64,000 bases of DNA, taken from assembly GCA_026129545.1 (NCBI GenBank), contig JAHCHX010000001.1, forward strand, positions 3,606,984-3,670,983, read 5' to 3'. Below, piece by piece: positions 7,944 to 16,930 of this stretch. The DNA is from Saprospiraceae bacterium (GTDB lineage: Bacteria > Bacteroidota > Bacteroidia > Chitinophagales > Saprospiraceae). The notes under the pieces are model-generated. The model made no database searches. It had not been told where the DNA came from and was given only the letters and a program-made list of their open reading frames with translations. Position numbers and translations under genes: made by a program. The first letter of the stretch is position 1, and each line of letters starts with the position of its first letter.

Positions 7944-9408
7944 GTAAAAACTTAGCCAGCCTTAAAAACGATAGTTTTCCTATCAAAAGCGTTTGTCAGG
8001 TTCTGGAACACGTTCATTGAATGTTTGCGTAGAGTTGAGGTAAATGATTGTATGCGTGCATAGTGCTGCGCCCCTTTAAAGGTTTGGAAATTGGTGGCGA
8101 CCTTTTGTTTGGTCTTCAGGCAACGGATGTCGCGCTCGGCTTGGTTGTTGGTGAACGGCACGTTTTGCTCAAAGGCAAAGGCAAGCCACTCGTCCCGGTG
8201 CTTGACCAGGCGATTGAGCAGGTTGCGTCCCTTCGAGTTTTTGGGCTTTCCTCTTTTGCCCTGTTTGGGGGGCGGCTCTTCCCTGTCGGCCGATTGGCAG
8301 ATTTGCTCGAAGTGGTGCCGCCAAGTTTGAGGGTCGGCCACCGACCCGGTGCCCTTTGGCTGGCTTGGTAGAGTTGCAGGACAAACTGGTGCATTTGGGA
8401 GGCCCATTTTGAGCCGTTTTCCGCCAGATTGGTCAGTTCCGGAGCAGGTGCGTGCCACAGAGGGCGTGCTTGCACTGTTGAAAGTCAAAATAACTGCCCA
8501 GCAGTCGTGCACGCCCGCTTGGTGAAGTCCTTGAGCAGCGAGGCTTCGGATTCGAGCGCCTCCTTGCCCCGTTTTTTGTGGACGAACAGGTGGGTGAACA
8601 GCGCGGTCGAGGCGACGTGGAACCAGTGGAGTTTTTCTCCACCCGCATGCCCGTTTCATCAAAATGAACCACATCGGAGGCCAAAACCGCCGTTTTGATT
8701 TGTTCCTCAATCGGCTCAAGGGCTTGGTACATGCCAGCGTTGGCCGTCAGGGCGGTGCTTTCGTTGAACGAACAGCCCCACAGGTCGCCCATGAGTTGCT
8801 CGATTTTCTCCAGCGGCAGTTTGTAGTCGTTGTTCAACAGGACGCTCAGCGCCTTGATCCGGGAACCGTACTGCACAGGCTGGCCTACCTCGGGCGGAAA
8901 ACAGCCCCAATGCTGCCTGCCACAACAGACCGCCACGCCCAACTGGTGCTCCGTGACCTCCATGCGGGGTGCGGGAATATCGAACACCGGCGCTTTTGGG
9001 GCCACTTCAACCACGTCGGCAGTGGAAAAATCCTTCGAACAGCAGGAGCAGGATGTGGCATGGTGCACCACAACGTGTCCACCGTGTCCACCATCTTGAG
9101 CGTCTTGCCTTTGTGGCCCAACTGGCCGCCGCTCTTTTTGGGCGGCTCTTTGGGAAGGCCCGGTTTCTTGGACAAACCATCTGACGACGGCGGCTTGTGA
9201 CTGTTCTTGCTGTTCATCTTTAGGCGCGAACGCAATTCGGCAACTTCCGCCCGAAGGGCAGCATTCTCGGATTCCAGTGCCTCAACCTTGGCAAGCAAGA
9301 CCATGACCAAATCCTTCAATACCGATATGTCATTCGATAACTCCATGAACCAGATGTATTCGCTAAAACAATTTTACATTGACTTGGGTTGGATGCCTAA
9401 GTTTTTAC
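7944..9408 (-). mobile_element. IS66-family element, copy 2 (full length, 1465 bp)
   Basis: Terminal repeats are GTAAAAACTTAG at 7944 and its complement ending at 9408, with a perfect 8-bp duplication on both sides. It encodes only the large transposase and no tnpA/tnpB, as in the ISBst12-type subgroup. It inserted directly next to the right end of copy 1. Confidence 0.9.
7952..9346 (-). pseudogene. IS66-family transposase, frameshifted (copy 2)
   Basis: The N-terminus from ATG 9346 has the IS66 coiled-coil start and the motif NSKNSHKPPSSDGLSKK. Later parts fall in different frames: CSCCSKDF and DYKLPLEKIEQLMGDLWG, HFDETGMRVE, HWFHVASTALFTHLFVHKKR, VHDCW, FQQCKHALCGTHLL, and finally NNQAERDIRCLKTKQK to the stop at 7952. 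At least four frame changes are needed to join these, so it is inactive unless bases are misread. The first break lies near 9060 and another at an A5 run near 8630. Confidence 0.85.
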
Positions 9409-9419
9409 AAAAAATTTAG

Positions 9420-9602
9420 AGAGGAAGGCTGTTCAATCATTACAACCAGCAGGCTGAAAACGCCGATTTTGAGATTCATCATGCTCCTGTAAAAGTTATA
9501 GAAATGCTGGAGTCCGCCCTGAATGCCTTGAAGGAAGAAGTTGCCTATCTTAGGCAGCAGAACCAAATGCTCTTACAAGAATTCAGCAAGAAAACGCAGT
9601 GA
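9420..9602 (+). pseudogene. C-terminal fragment of an unidentified gene cut off by the IS66 insertions
   Basis: Immediately right of the IS66 copies the plus strand is open for about 60 codons to TGA 9600-9602, with no start codon near its beginning. The translated tail includes ENADFEIHHAPVKVIEMLES and a leucine/glutamine-rich helix, LKEEVAYLRQQNQMLL, looking like a C-terminal coiled coil such as those on some small DNA-binding proteins. The other half was not clearly found left of 6736. The call is tentative. Confidence 0.4.
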
Positions 9603-9892
9603 TAATGGATGGTGGGATGTTTTATAGTCAATGCAAACCAGCCCCGTCCGCTTCGCTTGGCTGGGCAAGCCCTTAAAATAGGTTCTGACAAAGGTGGTTT
9701 TGAACCAACGACGCTTCCAATCCTTTGAAAATCATACAAATCAATAAAGGGCATCCCTGCCTTGCCAACTGGTAGGTTCAAATCTTCCTTAATCTGGGCA
9801 TCATCCTGCCGCCTTGGTGTTCTCTCCCCTCGCTCCGTCGCTTCTGCTTGGTGAAAACAAGCAAGCAGTACGAAAAGCAAACGTAGTACAAC

Positions 9893-10804
9893 TCAGGCAA
9901 TACCTATTTGAGAAGCCCTCCCCCGCCACCAGCCTGCCAGCCCAATTCCCGTCACCAAATCCCAAATCCCCCACCACGCCGCGATGAGCGCCATGCCGCC
10001 CAATCCATTGAAAAACTGGAAGATAAGCAAGAGGCCGAGCGCCGTGTTGTGTACGCCCGACTCGAAAGCGAGCGTACGACGGTCGAGTTCCGGGAGCTTG
10101 AACAAGCTGCCGAGAAAGTAGCCCGTGCCGAGCGCCACCACATTGTGGACAGCCACGATGACAAAGGCAAAACCGAGATAATTCACGAGGTTGTCGAGGT
10201 TGCCGAGCAAAGCCAGCGCGAGGATGGCGAAGAAAATCAAGAGCGAAATGCGCTGGGCCCAAGGGCGGATCTTTGCGATAAAAGCAGGGAAACGGGCGTG
10301 AAGCCACATCCCCAGCAAGAGGGGAAGCACAATGAGCCGCACGATTATCCACGCCATTTCCGAAAAACTGAGTTCAAACGATTTGCGCAGCGCCGCCGAT
10401 TCGGGGACGAATTTTGACCAAAACAAAAAACCAGCTGGCGTGACGACGGTGGCCGACAAAATGATAATCGCGTTGAGCGTGACCGAGAGCGCCACATTGG
10501 CTTTGGCGAAATGCACGAGAAAATTCGTCATGTTGCCCGATGGGCACATACTCACCAAAATCATCCCCAGCGCCATGCTTACCGGCGGCTGAAAAAGGTA
10601 GATGATGCCGAGCGTAAGTACCGGGAAAACAAGATACTGTGCCAGCAAACCCACGCCGACCGACTTGGGAAACTCTGCCACTTTTTTGAAATCGCCCGGC
10701 TTCACGTCGAGCGCCACGCTGAACATCAGAAAAGCCATCGCGATGTTTAGCACGAACATTTGATTGGGGTTGAAATGGAGTTGGAGCGTATCAACAGGGT
10801 GCAT
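9893..10804 (-). CDS. Bile acid:sodium symporter (BASS) family transporter
   Basis: A 303-residue inner-membrane protein with about nine to ten hydrophobic helices. It carries the two BASS crossover motifs, CPSGNMTNF near residue 87 and FESGVHNTALG near 255, which bind Na+ and substrate in known structures. Substrate is unknown; bacterial members carry organic acids and related compounds. The frame is open to 10891, but ATG 10804 gives a normal BASS N-terminus, so the earlier 29 codons are probably leader. Divergence from neighbours is small: the DUF4230 gene ends 70 bp upstream on the same strand. Confidence 0.87.
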   Translation of the reverse strand: MHPVDTLQLHFNPNQMFVLNIAMAFLMFSVALDVKPGDFKKVAEFPKSVGVGLLAQYLVFPVLTLGIIYLFQPPVSMALGMILVSMCPSGNMTNFLVHFAKANVALSVTLNAIIILSATVVTPAGFLFWSKFVPESAALRKSFELSFSEMAWIIVRLIVLPLLLGMWLHARFPAFIAKIRPWAQRISLLIFFAILALALLGNLDNLVNYLGFAFVIVAVHNVVALGTGYFLGSLFKLPELDRRTLAFESGVHNTALGLLLIFQFFNGLGGMALIAAWWGIWDLVTGIGLAGWWRGRASQIGIA

Positions 10805-10874
10805 AGGCTGAAGATAAGTTGGGTTTCCGGTTGATGATTGACGCTGTTTTTTTATGACGAATGCCCCCGGAGGC

Positions 10875-11471
10875 TTATTCCTCAAATTCAACTGGAGGCC
10901 CCGTTATCACGAGTGTCCATCCCGCTGTTTGCACCATGAATTGAATGAGCTCGAGCATCTCGTTGGCCTGTTCTTCGGCAGCATCCATCAATGGGCTTTT
11001 CATGGCTTGGTCCCGAATCAGTTTTTTTGCTTGTGCGTTGATATAGTTGTAGTCTTCGGGCTTGAACGAAGCAAACAGGCCCTGTGAAATGTCGTAATAA
11101 TCCAAGGTGTGGTCTATGCTGAGTATTTGAGGGGCGGGCAACGCGCTCATGCGAATCGTCTTGGTGGCCGCATCGGCTTCCAGATTCAATTGCTCCAAGT
11201 CATAGCCCACCGAAACGGTCGCCCGCACTCGCACCAGCACCTTTTTGTCCCAAAGCATGGTGAAATAGCCTTGATATTCGCTGTAGTTGTAAATTTCCGA
11301 GAACTGCCCCTCCACCGTTATGAGCTTTGCCACTTTCTGAATCTTCTCCAACAATACGGTGGCATCTTCCACGGGCTTCTTCGCAGCAGGAACGAAATAG
11401 CGATAGGTGAGCCAACCGCCGATTAGAAGCCCCGCCACTAGCGTCACGATGAGAAAAATACCTCTTGTCAT
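10875..11471 (-). CDS. DUF4230 domain protein, membrane-anchored
   Basis: A 198-residue protein with one N-terminal transmembrane helix (residues ~5-24) and an exported domain of DUF4230 type: an ITVEGQFSEIY block at ~51, WDKKVLVRVRATVSVGYDL at ~73 and a conserved YDISQGLF at ~125. Function is unknown although the family is common in Bacteroidota. It ends just before the BASS gene on the same strand and is divergent from the CapA-like gene. Confidence 0.8.
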   Translation of the reverse strand: MTRGIFLIVTLVAGLLIGGWLTYRYFVPAAKKPVEDATVLLEKIQKVAKLITVEGQFSEIYNYSEYQGYFTMLWDKKVLVRVRATVSVGYDLEQLNLEADAATKTIRMSALPAPQILSIDHTLDYYDISQGLFASFKPEDYNYINAQAKKLIRDQAMKSPLMDAAEEQANEMLELIQFMVQTAGWTLVITGPPVEFEE

Positions 11472-11594
11472 GGTTTGAGTAAAAAAAATGAGGCATCAAA
11501 GTTGGGGAAGTTTGCGCTTTCTTTGCCTGAAACTTTGAATTTTATGACCTTTCCAAACAAACACCTTGTGTTTTCAATATGTCAGAGCCAACGG

Positions 11595-12713
11595 ATGTGG
11601 CTGCGGAACAAAAAAAATCCACTGCCCGTGGGGCTGCTGCTTTGGCTTCCCGTCTTGCTTGGTGCCCAAACCGACACGCTCCGACTTGTTTTCGCAGGCG
11701 ACATCATGGGCCATGCGCCCCAAATAAAGAGTGCCGAAGTGGTAGCGGACAAAAAGTATGACTACACGCCTTGTTTCAAGTATGTGAAGCCGATTCTCGA
11801 GGCGGCTGATTTGGCCATCGGCAACCTTGAACTGACGCTGCCCGGCAAACCTCCCTACAATGGCTATCCCATGTTTCGCAGCCCCGACGACCTCGCCGCG
11901 GCACTCAAAGAAGCGGGCTTCGACCTGCTCGTGACGGCCAACAACCATTCCAACGACAGCCGGGGGGCGGGCTTGGTCAGCACCATCAACACCTTGCGCG
12001 AATTGGGATTTCACCAAACAGGCACTTTCAAAAATGCGACGGACCGGGCCTCGACTTACCCGCTTATGATGTATAAAAACAACTTGAAACTGGCTTTTCT
12101 CAACTATACTTACGACACCAATGGGGTGCCAACCGAAGCACCTACCATTGTCAATTTGATTGACACGGTGCAAATGGGCAAGGACTTGGCCGAAGCCCGC
12201 GCCCGCAAGCCTCACTTCATCATCGTCGTGATGCATTGGGGATTGGAGTATCAGCTAAAGGAAAACGATGAGCAACGACGTTTGGCCAAGTTTCTCATCC
12301 GCAACGGCGCGGACATGGTCATCGGCGCCCATCCACACGTCGTGCAACCCATCCGCACAGAGCGCGTCACCATGCCCGATGGTGCTGTCAAAGAAGCCTT
12401 GGTCGTTTATTCGCTGGGCAATTTTATCTCGAACCAACAGCGGCCGCACACGGACGGCGGCATTCTTTTCCAAGTGGATTTGTTGAAACAAAAAGGCTCG
12501 ACCAAGGTGACGGTGAGCAACGCCGGCATCATCCCCATCTGGCGTTACGTCCACAAGCCCGCCAACGGCAAATCCACCTTCTACGCGCTTCCCGTCGCCC
12601 GTTTGGAGAAACATCCAGAACTATTTCCAAACATGGCCGAATCTGCTCGAGCCAAAATGAAGCAATTTGCCCAAGACCTTCGCGAGCGCATAGATTTTCC
12701 CGAAATCAAATAA
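11595..12713 (+). CDS. CapA/PgsA-family metallophosphatase-like capsule synthesis protein
   Basis: A 372-residue exported protein: basic start and hydrophobic core (PVGLLLWLPVLLGAQ), then the PGA_cap fold. Metal-site motifs are FAGDIMGH (~32), GNLELTLPG (~76), TANNHSNDSRG (~115), VVMHWGLEY (~212) and IGAHPHVVQP (~242), followed by YSLGNFISNQ. Family members take part in poly-gamma-glutamate or capsule polymer synthesis, but many Bacteroidota homologues are uncharacterised. I chose ATG 11595 because it puts the signal peptide at the N-terminus; the frame is open from 11475. The 3' end converges on nadD with a 9-bp gap. Confidence 0.83.
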   Translation: MWLRNKKNPLPVGLLLWLPVLLGAQTDTLRLVFAGDIMGHAPQIKSAEVVADKKYDYTPCFKYVKPILEAADLAIGNLELTLPGKPPYNGYPMFRSPDDLAAALKEAGFDLLVTANNHSNDSRGAGLVSTINTLRELGFHQTGTFKNATDRASTYPLMMYKNNLKLAFLNYTYDTNGVPTEAPTIVNLIDTVQMGKDLAEARARKPHFIIVVMHWGLEYQLKENDEQRRLAKFLIRNGADMVIGAHPHVVQPIRTERVTMPDGAVKEALVVYSLGNFISNQQRPHTDGGILFQVDLLKQKGSTKVTVSNAGIIPIWRYVHKPANGKSTFYALPVARLEKHPELFPNMAESARAKMKQFAQDLRERIDFPEIK

Positions 12714-12722
12714 GGAGGAGCA

Positions 12723-13295
12723 TTACCTATACATACTGCTCGACTCAAGATACTCTAGCACCTGGTCGGGGACCAGATAACGCACCGATTTGCCCGACTT
12801 CAGGCAATCCCGAATGTAAGTGGCAGATATGTCGAGCATAGGAGCCTCGCAGACGCGGACACGCGGACGGGCTGCCAGCTCGCCCATTTCGACGGCAGGG
12901 CGCTTGTAAACGTAGATGTCGTAATGAGCAAGGATTTGCTCATGGTTTTTCCAAAGATGCAGGGTCGCCAGATTGTCGCCGCCCATGATGAGCGCGAAAG
13001 TGTGCGCTGGATATTTTTCTTTTAAAAACGTCAGGGTATCAATCGTGTATGATGGCTTGGGCAGGCCGAACTCGATGTTGGAAGCCTGCAAGCGAGGATT
13101 GTCGCCGATGCCCAAGCGGACAAGATGCAAGCGGTCGTGGTCGCGGGCGAGCGTTTTTTTGGGCTTGAACGGGTTCTGGGGGCTTACGACCAACCAAACC
13201 TTGTCCAAGTCAGTCTGTGTCGCCATGAAGTTGGCGATGATGAGATGCCCGATGTGGATGGGATTGAACGAGCCAAAGAACAAGCCGATTTTCAT
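12723..13295 (-). CDS. nadD: Nicotinate-nucleotide adenylyltransferase
   Basis: Transfers AMP from ATP to nicotinate mononucleotide, making deamido-NAD in NAD synthesis. The 190 residues have the nucleotidyltransferase motif GSFNPIHIGHL at 8-18, the substrate loop around MGGDNL (~100) and the C-terminal ISATYIRDCL motif (ISxTxxR) near 154. Length is typical. It follows rbfA on the same strand, separated by one copy of the dispersed repeat, and converges on the CapA-like gene. Confidence 0.93.
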   Translation of the reverse strand: MKIGLFFGSFNPIHIGHLIIANFMATQTDLDKVWLVVSPQNPFKPKKTLARDHDRLHLVRLGIGDNPRLQASNIEFGLPKPSYTIDTLTFLKEKYPAHTFALIMGGDNLATLHLWKNHEQILAHYDIYVYKRPAVEMGELAARPRVRVCEAPMLDISATYIRDCLKSGKSVRYLVPDQVLEYLESSSMYR

Positions 13296-13326
13296 GCTCA
13301 GAACAGTATCGTTGGTACCGTGTTAG

Positions 13327-13430
13327 ACCTTGATTCGATAGGATTTGTCAGTTCGCCATGCTCGCTCTCCTTGATTTTGAATAGATTGCGCTTTTTCCCA
13401 TGCCCAAAACTTGGCGGCGCGAAGTATAGA
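13327..13430 (-). repeat. Dispersed ~105-bp intergenic repeat, copy B
   Basis: The complement of copy A (1771-1878): on the minus strand it reads TACTTCGCGCCGCCAAGTTT, then GCGCAATCTATTCAAAATCA, GGAGAGCGAGCATGG and AATCAAGG. It occupies nearly the whole gap between rbfA and nadD. Confidence 0.8.
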
Positions 13431-13435
13431 TGCGT

Positions 13436-13807
13436 CTACTTGCCGAGGCCCTTGTCTTCCTCTCCCACGCGATTGAGCAATGATTCCACGCGGTACATTT
13501 CGTCCACCGTGTCGTCGAGGAAAAATTCGAGCTCCGGCACGCGGCGCATCTGTTTGCCCGCTTTCGAGGCGAGCGCCTGCCGAATACGGGGGTAGTTGTC
13601 CTCCAATTGAAGAATGACCTCCTGCTTGTTCTCCGTACCATACACGCTGACATAAACTTTTGCGATGAGCAGGTCGGGGGTCATTTTTACGGCGGTGACG
13701 GTCACGAGTTTGTCGCGACCGTAGAAGTTGCTGCCCTCCTCGGCAAGCATCATCCCAAAGTAGCGCCGGAGCAATTCTCCTATTTGTTTCTGTCTAATGG
13801 ATTCCAT
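13436..13807 (-). CDS. rbfA: 30S ribosome-binding factor A
   Basis: Assists late 16S maturation by binding the 30S subunit. The 123 residues follow the RbfA pattern: an N-terminal ESIRQKQIGELLRR helix, the central VTAVKMTPDLLIAKVYVSVYG strand region and a C-terminal RVPELEFFLDDTVDEMYRV. Length matches the family. The stop lies 5 bp from the end of repeat copy B, then nadD follows on the same strand. Confidence 0.92.
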   Translation of the reverse strand: MESIRQKQIGELLRRYFGMMLAEEGSNFYGRDKLVTVTAVKMTPDLLIAKVYVSVYGTENKQEVILQLEDNYPRIRQALASKAGKQMRRVPELEFFLDDTVDEMYRVESLLNRVGEEDKGLGK

Positions 13808-13959
13808 CTCTTCCTAATTTAAATGGGTGCAAGGTGGGTCGTAAACGGGATTTTCTCTCGAAAAGTGCCACAAAATTAAACCATTCCGAAACTAATTTTC
13901 CCAAACAGGGTTTATAGCGGGCAATTCCAAATTTTTGTTGGAAAAATTTTAAGCGCGGG

Positions 13960-13991
13960 TTGGAATTTCGCTCAACGCGATTTTATCTTTG
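13960..13991 (+). promoter_or_regulatory. Promoter of the tRNA cluster
   Basis: TTG at 13960-13962, a 21-nt spacer and TATCTTTG at 13984-13991 fit the Bacteroidota -33/-7 pattern. The tRNA-Glu-like sequence begins about 17 nt downstream and tRNA-Lys about 100 nt downstream. Confidence 0.6.
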
Positions 13992-14007
13992 CACCCGCTT
14001 TTTGGAA

Positions 14008-14078
14008 GACTCTTGGCTTAATTAGTAGAGCATCCCGATTTTTCACCGGGAGAATGATGGGGTCGGGCCAAAAGCCAA
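14008..14078 (+). tRNA. tRNA-Glu(TTC)-like relic, degenerate
   Basis: It contains a tRNA-like D arm (TTAGTAGAGCA at ~14021), a TCCCG/CGGGA anticodon stem enclosing a 9-nt loop with TTTTTC, and ATGGGGTCGGG where the T arm should be. The 3' half of the T stem and a normal acceptor partner are missing; the only pairing ends are TTGGCTT (14013) and AAGCCAA (14072-14078). The loop is too long and the T arm broken, so it is probably non-functional or strongly unusual. Anticodon assignment is uncertain. Confidence 0.4.
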
Positions 14079-14091
14079 CAAACATTTTTTA

Positions 14092-14164
14092 GATCTCGTA
14101 GCTCAGTCGGTAGAGCACTTGACTTTTAATCAAGGAGTCATGGGTTCGAGTCCCATCGAGATCA
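14092..14164 (+). tRNA. tRNA-Lys (anticodon TTT)
   Basis: A full cloverleaf: acceptor GATCTCG/CGAGATC, D arm GCTC..GAGC, anticodon stem CTTGA/TCAAG with loop CTTTTAA (TTT at 14125-14127), and T arm ATGGG-TTCGAGT-CCCAT. CCA is not encoded. A strong terminator follows 8 bp downstream. Confidence 0.95.
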
Positions 14165-14171
14165 CAATAGC

Positions 14172-14208
14172 TGAGCCATCCTGAATTTTCGGGATGGCTC
14201 AATTTTTT
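14172..14208 (+). terminator. Rho-independent terminator after tRNA-Lys
   Basis: A perfect 10-bp stem, TGAGCCATCC (14172-14181) with GGATGGCTCA (14192-14201), followed by ATTTTTT. Confidence 0.9.
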
Positions 14209-14283
14209 GTGTCTGGCATCTCATGGGGTAAGTGCTCGGATTTCTCACCTTCCCCTCCACAAAGTTCTTCACACCCAGCCCCC

Positions 14284-16737
14284 CTATTCCGACCGAAGGC
14301 TCTTCACAGGATTGGCGAGCGCCGCGCGAACACTTTGAAAGCTCACCGTGAAAAATGCGATAAGAATGGCGACCAAGCCTGCAAGGGCAAACATCCACCA
14401 CTGAATATCAATACGGTAGGCAAAATCTTGCAACCATCTGTTCATCGCCCAATAGGCCAATGGGGACGCGATGACAAGCGCGACAAACACTAATTTGAGA
14501 AAATCGGTGGCCAAAAGACCTGTGATGCCCGTCACACTGGCCCCCAACACTTTTCGGATACCTATTTCTTTCGTGCGACGCTCGGCTGCGAAGGCCGCAA
14601 GACCAAACAACCCTAAGCAAGAAATCAGGATAGCAATACCCGTCAAACTGCCGACAAGCGATGCCATCTGGCGGTCCGCTTTGTAGTTTTTCTGAAAATC
14701 CTCGTCGAGAAACGAGTATTCAAAGGGTTCGCCCGGCACCAAGCGATTCCAAATGGGCTCAATTGATGCCAGCAAAGCAGATATATCCTCGGTATCTGCG
14801 CGAGCAATGAGATAATTGTGCCGAGAGTTGTCGCTCAAGTAAAACCCATAAGGTTCGATAGGCTCGTGGAGACTTTCAAAATGAAAATCTTTTGTCACCC
14901 CGATAATGTCCATACGGTACTCGCGGCCCTGCCAATTGAACATCACCTTTTCCCCGACGGCATCTTGTGGCGACGAAAAGCCAAGTTGTTTCACTGCCTG
15001 TTCATTCAGAATAATCCTGTCGGAAGTGTCATTGGGGAATTGCGCCGAAAAAAGCCGCCCGGCTGTAGATTGAATGCCGAGTGTTTGCAAAAAATCATAA
15101 TCTACCCAATTGAGGCGGGTCGTCACCATTTGTTCCACTGTTTCGCCCTCCCTATACAAACCCATATCAGAGGGGTTCATTATGCCGGGATAAAACAGCG
15201 AGGCGCCTACCGAAGCGATTCGGCTGTCGCGTTGCAGCTCGACTTTCAATGGCTGATAGGCCGACACGGATGCGCTGCTCAAAAGCGGTATCACGATTTG
15301 TTGTTCTTTCTGAAAACCAAGGTCTTTGGACTGAAGGTATCGCATCTGCGAACCAATGACCAAAGAGGCCAGTATCAACCCTGAAGCAATGACAAACTGA
15401 AACACTACTAGCCCTTTGCGCAAAAATGCAGCCGAGAGGCTATTGGCAAACTTGCCTTTCAACACTTCCACAGGCTTGAACGAAGACAAGTAAAAAGCCG
15501 GATAAATGCCAGCCACCAAACCCGTCGCCAAAGCCAGCGCAAGAAACCCGCCATATAACCCCGCGTTTTGGGAAAATGAAAGCGACAATTGCCGTTCTGC
15601 CAAGTGATTAAAAAACGGCAAAACCATCCACGCCAGCGCAAAAGCCAACATGAGCGAAGCCACCGCGAGCAGCACCGATTCGCTCAAAAATTGGCGGATG
15701 AGCGACGATTGGCTCGCCCCGATGGATTTTCGCACCCCGACCTCACTCGCACGTCGCGCAGAGCGAGCAGTGGAGAGATTCATGAAATTGACGCAAGCAA
15801 TCAGCAGCGTGAACAACGCAATAGACCCCAATATGTACAGATAGGTCTTGCTTCCTCCTTTGCCGACACCCGAAAGATGGACATCGGGCACTGCCACCAG
15901 AAATTGCTCTTTCCCAAACCCGCGCGCCTTCAAGTCATCTTTCATGTGCCGCTCCACAAATGCCGGTAGTTTGGCTTCCAAAGCCTTACCATCGGAGCCG
16001 GGCCGCAGTTTTAAATAGGTGTAGAACATATTATTGGTAGCCAAGTCGGTCGTGTTTTTCAAAAACTGCCCCATCCCACCCGAATAAAGTGACATAAAAA
16101 AGCGGCCATCAAGATGCGTGGGCAAGGTGGGTTGTCGAAACACGCCCGTCACCCGGAAATCCAAATCCCCCTCTTCAAAAAAACTGTTGCTGATGCGCAC
16201 GATGCGGCCAGATGCTGGTTCTTGACCAAATAATTTTCGCGCGATGTCCTCACTCAGCACCACCGACTGTGGTTCCACGAGCGCCTTTGCGGGATGGCCC
16301 TCCACAAATTCGTACTTGAACAAATCAAAATAGGTGGAGTCGACAAAATAGCCCTTAGGCTCATTGAAAGCTTTTATCACCAAGCCATTTTCCATGGCAC
16401 GCAACAATGTCTTGTCACGGTCGAACACCATAACCGTCCTTGCCGTTTGCTCTATTTCGGGAAATGCCCGTTGCAACGCGGCAGCCAACGGAGCGGGCGT
16501 ATTGAACGTTGGATGATTTTTATCTTCACCTTTGGAGAGGCTGGTGAATGTGGTGCCAACCCGAAACAAGTCATGAGCTCGTTCGTGATGGCGGTCGTAG
16601 TGCGTTTCGTGATAAACGTAAAGTGCAATCAACATACAGCAAGCCAACCCAACGGCCAGCCCAGTGATATTGAGCAATGAAAAAAACTTGTTTTTGCGGA
16701 GATTGCGGAGCGCGGTGGTAAGATAGTTTTGAATCAT
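14284..16737 (-). CDS. FtsX/MacB-type ABC transporter permease (two-domain, ~800 aa)
   Basis: An 817-residue inner-membrane protein of the kind common in Bacteroidota. It begins with ALRNLRKNKFFSLLNITGL and a first helix, then a periplasmic MacB core domain, three helices (~295-430) with RRASEVGVRKSIGAS, a short repeat of the unit, a second periplasmic domain (~450-660) and a final FtsX block with RRTKEIGIRKVLGASVTGI near 700. Such permeases work with an ATPase in export or lipoprotein/peptide handling. No ATPase gene lies next to it here, so the partner must be elsewhere. Confidence 0.88.
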   Translation of the reverse strand: MIQNYLTTALRNLRKNKFFSLLNITGLAVGLACCMLIALYVYHETHYDRHHERAHDLFRVGTTFTSLSKGEDKNHPTFNTPAPLAAALQRAFPEIEQTARTVMVFDRDKTLLRAMENGLVIKAFNEPKGYFVDSTYFDLFKYEFVEGHPAKALVEPQSVVLSEDIARKLFGQEPASGRIVRISNSFFEEGDLDFRVTGVFRQPTLPTHLDGRFFMSLYSGGMGQFLKNTTDLATNNMFYTYLKLRPGSDGKALEAKLPAFVERHMKDDLKARGFGKEQFLVAVPDVHLSGVGKGGSKTYLYILGSIALFTLLIACVNFMNLSTARSARRASEVGVRKSIGASQSSLIRQFLSESVLLAVASLMLAFALAWMVLPFFNHLAERQLSLSFSQNAGLYGGFLALALATGLVAGIYPAFYLSSFKPVEVLKGKFANSLSAAFLRKGLVVFQFVIASGLILASLVIGSQMRYLQSKDLGFQKEQQIVIPLLSSASVSAYQPLKVELQRDSRIASVGASLFYPGIMNPSDMGLYREGETVEQMVTTRLNWVDYDFLQTLGIQSTAGRLFSAQFPNDTSDRIILNEQAVKQLGFSSPQDAVGEKVMFNWQGREYRMDIIGVTKDFHFESLHEPIEPYGFYLSDNSRHNYLIARADTEDISALLASIEPIWNRLVPGEPFEYSFLDEDFQKNYKADRQMASLVGSLTGIAILISCLGLFGLAAFAAERRTKEIGIRKVLGASVTGITGLLATDFLKLVFVALVIASPLAYWAMNRWLQDFAYRIDIQWWMFALAGLVAILIAFFTVSFQSVRAALANPVKSLRSE

Positions 16738-16930
16738 GGCGTGGCCGCTGCTTGTTCAAGCGGCAAGGTAGTGCCGCACAGCTTGTGCCGCAATGATTTG
16801 CCATTGATTTACACGGCGTTACGACCAGCGCAATCGCAAAAAAATGTCCGATTCCGAACGGTTGGGTGTGCGGTGGCGAACAATGAAAAGGAACGTTGAG
16901 AAAGCCTCGCAATGACACCCCCGCACATGG

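Larger units (their letters stand above)
7936..9416. repeat. 8-bp target-site duplication of IS66 copy 2
   Basis: AAAAAATT at 7936-7943 and again at 9409-9416 flank the element 7944-9408 exactly. An 8-bp duplication is the known IS66-family length. Confidence 0.85.

Noticed and set aside
9545..9880. Minus-strand open frame between the IS66 pair and the BASS gene
   Set aside because: It overlaps the tail fragment in antisense, has no start-like region and no recognisable protein pattern.
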